Assembly (NCBI GenBank): GCA_902630715.1
Contig: CACOVO010000004.1
Location: forward strand, 22,694 to 86,693
Direction of reading: 5' to 3'
Source: an uncultured SAR86 cluster bacterium
GTDB taxonomy: Bacteria > Pseudomonadota > Gammaproteobacteria > Magnimaribacterales > Magnimaribacteraceae
Length of the DNA: 64,000 bases
Shown here: piece after piece, positions 57,711 to 64,000 of the stretch
Layout: every line of letters starts with the position of its first letter
How positions within the stretch are numbered: the stretch's first letter is position 1
Notes under the pieces: model-generated
What the model was told of the DNA's origin: nothing
What the model saw: only the letters and a program-made list of their open reading frames with translations
Databases searched by the model: none
Position numbers and translations under genes: made by a program

Positions 57711-58499
57711 ATGGAAAAAAAGTTATCAATGGAAGGACTTGAATTTCAAGCCACGAAAATCAAGATAGAAAATAATATCTTAACAATAACTCTCAATAGG
57801 CCTGAAAAAAAGAATGCGCTCAATAACGTAATGATGAATGAAATCTGTTATGCCCTAAGCTATGCAAAACAGGAAAGAGATATAAGAGTTGTAATAATAG
57901 GTGCTGAAGGAGATGTTTTTTGTGCAGGGGCAGATCTAAGAAGAGAACAATCAGAATCAAATGTCCCTAAAATTGAGGGATCAGATGACATCAGCTTATT
58001 AATAAGACATCTTTATAAGCCTGTAATTTGTCAGATACAAGGTTCAGTTCACGCTGGAGCGCTTCTAATGGTAACAAACTGTACACACGCTATTGCAGTC
58101 GAGGATGCAAAGTTTTCTGCACCTGAGATTTTAAGAGGAGTATGGCCTCATATGGTCATGGCTGGATTGTTTAGAGTTATGCCAAAGAGAGCTGGGTTGG
58201 ATTTTTGTATGAGAGGTCAAGCCATAGACGCAAATAAAGCCAAAGAATGGGGACTTATAAACGAATCGGTTCCAGCAGATGAACTTGAATCCGCAGTAAA
58301 TGAACTAGCTAAAGATTTAGCCAATCTGGCACCTGGAACTATGCAGTTTGGTTTAGAGGCATATGTAAACCAAGATGCAATGGACTTTGATGATGCTCTG
58401 CCCTATCTTGCTAAAAAAAGCGCTGAAACTTTTGCTGGTCCCGATGCTCAAGAGGGTATTGCTGCTTTTCTGGAGAAGAGAGAACCAAACTGGGATTAA
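57711..58499 (+). CDS. Enoyl-CoA hydratase/isomerase family protein
   Basis: ILTITLNRPEKKNALNNVMMNEI, IIGAEGDVFCAGADL, QIQGSVHAGALLMVTNCTHAIA. Confidence 0.94.
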   Translation: MEKKLSMEGLEFQATKIKIENNILTITLNRPEKKNALNNVMMNEICYALSYAKQERDIRVVIIGAEGDVFCAGADLRREQSESNVPKIEGSDDISLLIRHLYKPVICQIQGSVHAGALLMVTNCTHAIAVEDAKFSAPEILRGVWPHMVMAGLFRVMPKRAGLDFCMRGQAIDANKAKEWGLINESVPADELESAVNELAKDLANLAPGTMQFGLEAYVNQDAMDFDDALPYLAKKSAETFAGPDAQEGIAAFLEKREPNWD

Positions 58500-59374
58500 T
58501 TTTTTTTCGAAGCCATATATATGGCAATCAATACTATTAGACCACCCAGTAACTGAAATGAAGTAAGCAACTCTCCAAGCAATAACCAACCATAGAATGC
58601 TGCAGCAACTGGTTGCATCAATAAAATCAAGGAAGATAAATGAGCTGAGATCTTGGAGATTCCAGAAGTGATCATTCCCTGAGCTATGGTTTGAGAGAAG
58701 ATTGCATAGCTCAGTAATATATAAAATTCAGATGAACTGATTCCCAAATCGTTAGCTTCGATTATGCTCACAGGCAACAAACATAAAGAAGTTATGACTG
58801 TTACAAAAAACAAAGTTTTCGCAGGCTTTAAAACATTTGTTATGTCTTTTATCGACAAGATATAAGCAGCATAAAAAAAAGCCGCAATGATCCCTAAAAT
58901 ATCTCCGAATACCATATCTTGCTTTCCAGGGAGCATCACTAATGAGACTCCCGCAAGTGCAAGAATCAAGGTGAATATAAAGGATAATTTAATTTTATAG
59001 CCGAATAGTAAGATGCCAAATATTACGACAAATACTGGTGCTGTGTTTGCCATCAGTGTCGCATTAGCAACTGAGGTGAAAGAAAGAGACCAGTTCCATA
59101 TCGCCATATCTAAAGCAAAACAAAGACCGCCCAAGAAAAGGAAAAACCTATTCCGATTAGTCAAATTGATCTTCTTTAGATTTCCTCTTTCCTCAAATTT
59201 CATCCATAGATAGAGAAAAGGAAGAGCGAATAGAGATCTGTAGAAAGCTATCAAGGAGGGTGAAGATTCACTGATTTTAACAAAGATGCCTGACCCACCA
59301 AGCATGGCTGCGCCAACTAAAAGTAATAAGACTCCTTTGAAAAGTTGATTTGATATATTTTTATCTTCGCTCAA
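58496..59374 (-). CDS. EamA/DMT family transporter
   Basis: Ten hydrophobic segments; FYRSLFALPFLYLWMKF, SLSFTSVANATLMANTAPVFVVIFG. Confidence 0.92.
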   Translation of the reverse strand: MSEDKNISNQLFKGVLLLLVGAAMLGGSGIFVKISESSPSLIAFYRSLFALPFLYLWMKFEERGNLKKINLTNRNRFFLFLGGLCFALDMAIWNWSLSFTSVANATLMANTAPVFVVIFGILLFGYKIKLSFIFTLILALAGVSLVMLPGKQDMVFGDILGIIAAFFYAAYILSIKDITNVLKPAKTLFFVTVITSLCLLPVSIIEANDLGISSSEFYILLSYAIFSQTIAQGMITSGISKISAHLSSLILLMQPVAAAFYGWLLLGELLTSFQLLGGLIVLIAIYMASKKN

Positions 59375-59396
59375 AGTCTTAAGTTATACTTTTGAA

Positions 59397-60743
59397 ATGA
59401 TCAAATTGTCCAACAATCAGGAAATTGTATCAGTATCAGATATAAATAATCTTGCTAAAGGTCTGCTTGAGAAAGAATTAACTAATGTTTGGATTCAAGG
59501 GGAAATTTCGAGCTTTACTGCTCATGGCTCAGGTCACTGGTACTTCACCATAAAAGATAAGAACTCGTCATTGAGCTGTGTGATGTTTAAATTTGAAAAT
59601 CAGAATGTTTTATTTGATCCGAAAGTTGGAGACGAATTAATTCTAAATGGCAATGTCAGTATCTATGCTCCATCAGGACGTTACCAGTTCAATGTAAAAC
59701 ACATCGAGGTTTTTGGGGAAGGTGCATTACTTAAAGCATTTGAAGATTTAAAGAGAAAATTAGAAAAAGAAGGATTATTTGAAGAGAGTGCTAAGAAACC
59801 GATTCCTGCCCTTCCATTGTCTGTAGCTGTAATATCCTCAGAGACAGGTGCTGTTATTGAAGATATTATAAACGTTCTAGGCAGGAGAGCCCCCTCTTTA
59901 AAACTTACCTTAATAAAATCTAAAGTGCAGGGAAAAACTGCAGATAAAGAAATTACTAAATCTATAGAATGGGCTAACCGCGCAAATATTTTTGATATTG
60001 TAATCTTGGCGAGGGGTGGAGGGTCTATAGAGGATCTTTGGTGTTTTAATATGGAATCTGTTGCAAGGGAAATTGCTAAATCAAAATTACCGATAATAAG
60101 TGCTGTTGGTCATGAAACTGATTTTACGATCAGCGATTTTGTAGCAGATCTTAGAGCTCCAACTCCTTCTGCTGCTGCAGAAATTATCAGTCAAAGATAT
60201 TCGACACTAATAGATACATTCATAATGAGTCAGGAAACGCTCAAAGACAAACTAAATAAAAATCTTGCTCAATTAAAAGAAAATCTCTATCTAAAAACAT
60301 CTTTGCTAAAACATCCAGGAGATAAGCTGAGAGAAACATCGCAATTAATTGATAGTCATGAAATAAGATTAAAAGATCTTCTTTACCGAAAAATACTTGA
60401 GAAAAAAAGTAACTTACAAGGGCATATATTGGGTCTTAGAAACTCATCTCCTGCAAATAAAATAAATTTAAATCAGACTGGGATATCAAATAAAAAATCA
60501 ATACTAATCAATAAGATAAATAATATTATTGAACAAAACAGAAGAAATTACTTAACAAAAATAAGTACTTTGGAAGCCGTTAATCCATTATCGGTTTTAA
60601 CCAGAGGTTACTCGATTGTTACGAATCAAAGCGGAAAAATTATTTCTTCTAGTGAGAGTCTGGAAATTAATGAAGAAATTCAAGCTGAATTTAAAAAAGG
60701 TAAAGTAAAAGCTAAAGTAACTGAAAAATTTGATAATGAATAA
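59397..60743 (+). CDS. xseA: Exodeoxyribonuclease VII large subunit
   Basis: LTNVWIQGEISSFTAHGSGHWYFTIKDKNSSLSCVMF, ILARGGGSIEDLWCFNMESVAREI, SAVGHETDFTISDFVADLRAPTPSAAAEI. Confidence 0.97.
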   Translation: MIKLSNNQEIVSVSDINNLAKGLLEKELTNVWIQGEISSFTAHGSGHWYFTIKDKNSSLSCVMFKFENQNVLFDPKVGDELILNGNVSIYAPSGRYQFNVKHIEVFGEGALLKAFEDLKRKLEKEGLFEESAKKPIPALPLSVAVISSETGAVIEDIINVLGRRAPSLKLTLIKSKVQGKTADKEITKSIEWANRANIFDIVILARGGGSIEDLWCFNMESVAREIAKSKLPIISAVGHETDFTISDFVADLRAPTPSAAAEIISQRYSTLIDTFIMSQETLKDKLNKNLAQLKENLYLKTSLLKHPGDKLRETSQLIDSHEIRLKDLLYRKILEKKSNLQGHILGLRNSSPANKINLNQTGISNKKSILINKINNIIEQNRRNYLTKISTLEAVNPLSVLTRGYSIVTNQSGKIISSSESLEINEEIQAEFKKGKVKAKVTEKFDNE

Positions 60744-61572
60744 GTTCATCATAGTGCTTTTATTCTTGGCCTCCGCGTGCGCTAACTTACCTTCCTCCAA
60801 AACAGTTGCAAATTGTGTATTTCCCTCGGAAGAGGTATTTCCGGGAGGAGTGATTAACTACGAATTCGATTCAAACGGAATTAATATTGAAGATTCCCTA
60901 TACTCAGATAATCTTGATTTTATTGTCTGCGAATCGAATAAAAATATCGTCAATATAATTATTCCGATTCCACTATCTTTTGAAAAAAAAGAGGTGAACT
61001 TTGGTGTTCCAGGCTTATTCAGTGCTTCTTTTCCTATAAAAGAAAGATACTATCGGGAATCAAGAATAGAAATAAAAAATAAAGATTTAGTTAATCCTCC
61101 AAGCTCATTCAATGAGAGAATTAGCAAAGAATATGCCTTAGGGATTAAAGCTAAACAAACTGTGTCCGACAGAAAGTTGCGAAATACTAAAATGGAAATG
61201 CCCCTAGAAGGCATTATTAGCAGCGAATTCGGAGTAAGAAGATTTATCAATAATCAGCCAAGGAATAGGCATGTAGGTTTAGATATAGCAGCTGATGAAG
61301 GTACTCCTGTGATCGCGCCTTTGAAGGGTGAAGTTATAATCTCAGACGAGTTTTTTTACAAAGGAAATGTTGTATACATTGACCATGGTAATGGGTTAGT
61401 TTCAAGCTACTCTCATTTGAGTGAAAGGAAGGTCTCTACTGGAGATAATGTCTCCAAAGGACAAGTACTTGGCTATGTAGGAAGTACTGGAAGAGTTACT
61501 GGACCCCATTTACATTGGGAGATTTCACTCTTAGGAATCTCTTTAGATCCTGAGATATTTGTAAATCAGTAA
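60736..61572 (+). CDS. M23 family metallopeptidase, lipoprotein
   Basis: LFLASACANLPSS lipobox; EGIISSEFGVRRFINNQPRNRHVGLDIAADEGTPVIAPLKGEV, GRVTGPHLHWEI. Confidence 0.92.
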   Translation: MNKFIIVLLFLASACANLPSSKTVANCVFPSEEVFPGGVINYEFDSNGINIEDSLYSDNLDFIVCESNKNIVNIIIPIPLSFEKKEVNFGVPGLFSASFPIKERYYRESRIEIKNKDLVNPPSSFNERISKEYALGIKAKQTVSDRKLRNTKMEMPLEGIISSEFGVRRFINNQPRNRHVGLDIAADEGTPVIAPLKGEVIISDEFFYKGNVVYIDHGNGLVSSYSHLSERKVSTGDNVSKGQVLGYVGSTGRVTGPHLHWEISLLGISLDPEIFVNQ

Positions 61573-61574
61573 TT

Positions 61575-62027
61575 TTACTCAATAAGTGCTTCTAGACTTT
61601 CTTTAGTTTGAGGACCTATCAGCGTGTGAATTAACTCTCCTTGAGGATTGATAATGTAAGTTGCTGGTAAACTGGGAGGAGACTCCCAACCGAATAACTT
61701 CCCTGGATCGTTTAAGATACTCGGCACGTTTACTCCAAATCTTTTTATCTGGCCTTGCAATTCCTCTCCTTCTAACCTGTCAAAGTTGTAGGCAAGAACA
61801 AGAGCTTTTGCTTTATTCTCTTTATAGAAACTTTCTAATTCAGGCATCTCTTTAATACAAGGCGGACACCAGTCTGCCCAATAATTTACAATTAACCACT
61901 TGCCTAGAAAATCATTCATCTGACCTGTGTCACCATCAGCGAGGAAGTAATCAGGTTCAGAGCAAGAGGTTATAATAAAAGTGAGACTTATCAGAAAAAA
62001 TTGCTTAGTCTTATAATATATTTTCAT
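61575..62027 (-). CDS. TlpA-like thioredoxin-fold lipoprotein
   Basis: IITSCSEPDY lipobox; LIVNYWADWCPPCIKEMPELESFY (WCPPC). Confidence 0.9.
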   Translation of the reverse strand: MKIYYKTKQFFLISLTFIITSCSEPDYFLADGDTGQMNDFLGKWLIVNYWADWCPPCIKEMPELESFYKENKAKALVLAYNFDRLEGEELQGQIKRFGVNVPSILNDPGKLFGWESPPSLPATYIINPQGELIHTLIGPQTKESLEALIE

Positions 62028-62054
62028 TAATTTTATAGGGAAAGATTTATCTGC

Positions 62055-62408
62055 ATGGAACATTTTAGCATTTACCACAATCCTAGGTGTAGCAAATCTC
62101 GTCAAACCCTCAACTTGATGAAAGAGAATGGTATTAATCCAACTATTATTCTTTACTTAGAAAACAAACCCAAAGTTAATGAACTAAAAAAAATATTGGA
62201 TTTGATGAATATGAAGCCCAGAGAACTTCTGAGAAAAGGGGAAGATGATTACAAAATATTTAATTTAAATGATTCAAACAAAAGCGATGAGGAGATATTA
62301 AAAATTATGTCAGAAAATCCAAAACTCATTGAAAGACCCATTGTCGTCACTGATAATAAAGCGGTTATCGGAAGACCGCCTGAAAATATATTTAAAATCA
62401 TAAAGTAA
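62055..62408 (+). CDS. ArsC-family arsenate reductase (glutaredoxin)-like protein
   Basis: IYHNPRCSKSRQTLNLMKENGI, NPKLIERPIVVTDNKAVIGRPPENI. Confidence 0.92.
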   Translation: MEHFSIYHNPRCSKSRQTLNLMKENGINPTIILYLENKPKVNELKKILDLMNMKPRELLRKGEDDYKIFNLNDSNKSDEEILKIMSENPKLIERPIVVTDNKAVIGRPPENIFKIIK

Positions 62409-62413
62409 AGACC

Positions 62414-64000
62414 ATGGAACAAAAAAGTTTTATTGAAAAATTTAAGAAAAATCCTTTGTTTTGGGTTTTCTCAGGAGAATTATTCTTTTTCACCTTAAAT
62501 GTTATCTTCTTAATCGCGCTTCTTATTGCAATATTTTCTTTTATAAGCTCAATCTTTATAGATCAATTTGAAGACCCAACCGATAAGGCGCTAGTCATCA
62601 ATCCTATTGGTCCAATAGTTGAGCAAGTGGCAGGTTCAAATGATCCTCTTCAAGAATTTACTGGTGAAGTACCAAGGGAATTATTTGTTGGGGATTTAAT
62701 GGAAGTATTAAATTCTGCTGCTACTGATGATAGAGTCCAAAATATTCTTCTGAGATTAGACAACATTAATGGGACAGGGCAAAGCGTTTTGTTCGATGTA
62801 GGAAATGCTTTACAAAAACTCAAAGACGCTGGTAAAAAAATAATTGCAGTTGGAGACTACTACACCAGGAGTAGTTACTATCTTGCTTCATTTGCCGACG
62901 AGATTATCCTCAATACAGATGGAATCGTTGAGCTCTATGGATTTGGGCGAAGTAGACTTTTCTATAAGTCTTTACTAGATAAACTGAAGATTGATTTTAA
63001 TGTCTTTAGAGTGGGTACTTTTAAATCTGCTGTGGAGCCCTATATAGCTGATGAAATGTCCTCAGCTGCAAAGGAAGCAAACTTGAGCTATTTAAATGTT
63101 CTATGGGATTCTTATAAAGATGTAGTTGCAAGAAATAGAGGCTTATCAGCTTCTGAAATACAAAACCTAGTTGATAATGCAGATGTAATCCTCACTAATC
63201 CGGACGAATCAACGGCAGAGGCTCTGAAGGGTTACGGTCTTGTTGACAAGCTGCTTCCAAGAACTAAAACCCGGACATATTTAAAAGAAATTTTTGGTGA
63301 ATCAGAAGACGGAAAGACTTTTGCAAGGATATCCGGTTATGATTATTTCCAACTAATACAATCTGAAAAAGAACAAGAATCTAGTAAGGATATAATCTCT
63401 GTGATTGTTGCCAGGGGGACAATAGTTGACGGAGTTCAACCTCCGGGAATGATAGGAGGCGATTCAACTTCTAGGCTTATAAGAGAAGCACACGAGGACA
63501 AAAATGTTAAGGCAATTGTCCTTAGAGTTGATTCAGGTGGTGGGGGTGTTTTTGCATCAGAACAAATAAGATTGGAGTTGATGGAGGCAAAAGAAAAAGG
63601 AATTACTTTTATTGCCTCTATGGGAAATGTCGCCGCATCTGGAGGCTATTGGATCTCAGCAAATGCCGATGAAATTTGGGCTTCGCATAACACAATCACT
63701 GGCTCAATTGGTATATTTGGTCTACTTCCCACCTTCGATAGAGCCCTAAAAGAGATAGGCATTAGTAATGACGGAGTATCTACATCTAAGTTAGACCTAT
63801 CAGGCGATGTCACAAAACCTCTAGATCAAGGCCTAGCAAAAATAATTCAAAGTGAAATTAATTATGGCTATAAAAGATTTATTGAGTTAGTGAGTGAGGC
63901 TAGAGAGATGCCAATAGACGAAGTTGACAACATAGCACAAGGTCGAGTTTGGGCTGGTTCAAAAGCAAAAGAGTTGGGTCTGGTCGACAGTATAGGTGAT
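62414..64000 (+). CDS. sppA: Signal peptide peptidase SppA, 67K type (partial, runs off right edge)
   Basis: MEQKSFIEKFKKNPLFWVFSGELFFF..., VVARGTIVDG, VLRVDSGGGGVFASEQIRLEL, FIASMGNVAASGGYWISANADEIWA; no stop before 64000. Confidence 0.93.
   Translation, partial: MEQKSFIEKFKKNPLFWVFSGELFFFTLNVIFLIALLIAIFSFISSIFIDQFEDPTDKALVINPIGPIVEQVAGSNDPLQEFTGEVPRELFVGDLMEVLNSAATDDRVQNILLRLDNINGTGQSVLFDVGNALQKLKDAGKKIIAVGDYYTRSSYYLASFADEIILNTDGIVELYGFGRSRLFYKSLLDKLKIDFNVFRVGTFKSAVEPYIADEMSSAAKEANLSYLNVLWDSYKDVVARNRGLSASEIQNLVDNADVILTNPDESTAEALKGYGLVDKLLPRTKTRTYLKEIFGESEDGKTFARISGYDYFQLIQSEKEQESSKDIISVIVARGTIVDGVQPPGMIGGDSTSRLIREAHEDKNVKAIVLRVDSGGGGVFASEQIRLELMEAKEKGITFIASMGNVAASGGYWISANADEIWASHNTITGSIGIFGLLPTFDRALKEIGISNDGVSTSKLDLSGDVTKPLDQGLAKIIQSEINYGYKRFIELVSEAREMPIDEVDNIAQGRVWAGSKAKELGLVDSIGD

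Noticed and set aside
62025-62105. Divergent 51-bp coding overlap between TlpA-like ORF and ArsC-like ORF
   Set aside because: TlpA-like protein most likely starts at 62027 with a proper lipoprotein signal, which removes the overlap
1-64000. CRISPR arrays, transposons, prophage, BGC-type PKS/NRPS
   Set aside because: Read for regularly spaced repeats, transposase/integrase motifs and modular megasynthases; none seen. The KAS at 2122 is a stand-alone gene

Overview
AT-rich, gene-dense bacterial chromosome segment. Gene content (FabY-like KAS, many SDRs, TonB receptor, CYP153-like P450, GpsA, XseA, SppA) suggests a marine gammaproteobacterium, possibly SAR86-like; the taxonomy is inference only. 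There is no rRNA, CRISPR array, transposase, integrase or phage module that I can recognise. Two tRNA genes are present (Asp-GTC and Val-TAC), plus a decayed tRNA-Val copy. Main functional blocks: (1) a 0.5-8.3 kb acyl-CoA locus resembling the levulinate/4-hydroxyacid (lva) pathway; (2) a glutamine-synthetase-like / deacetylase-like / SDR cluster; (3) TonB receptor, DASS transporter, tandem gamma-glutamyltransferases and a serine hydrolase; (4) a three-gene cluster of unrecognised proteins (26.4-29.6 kb) next to tRNA-Asp, with a near-identical 23-bp direct repeat at the ends of two genes; (5) a photolyase/DUF2256 neighbourhood; (6) a CYP153-like P450 and an Fbp-type iron ABC transporter with a Fur-like dyad; (7) a DUF305-LVIVD fusion lipoprotein with dyads upstream; (8) a gene-fragment region around tRNA-Val; (9) an Atu-like acyl-CoA carboxylase operon preceded by a perfect 21-bp palindrome. 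The best leads for a poorly described system are the 26.4-29.6 kb cluster, the lva-like locus with an embedded FabY-like gene, and the palindrome-controlled Atu-like operon. All assignments come from reading the sequence and from remembered family motifs; no searches were run.
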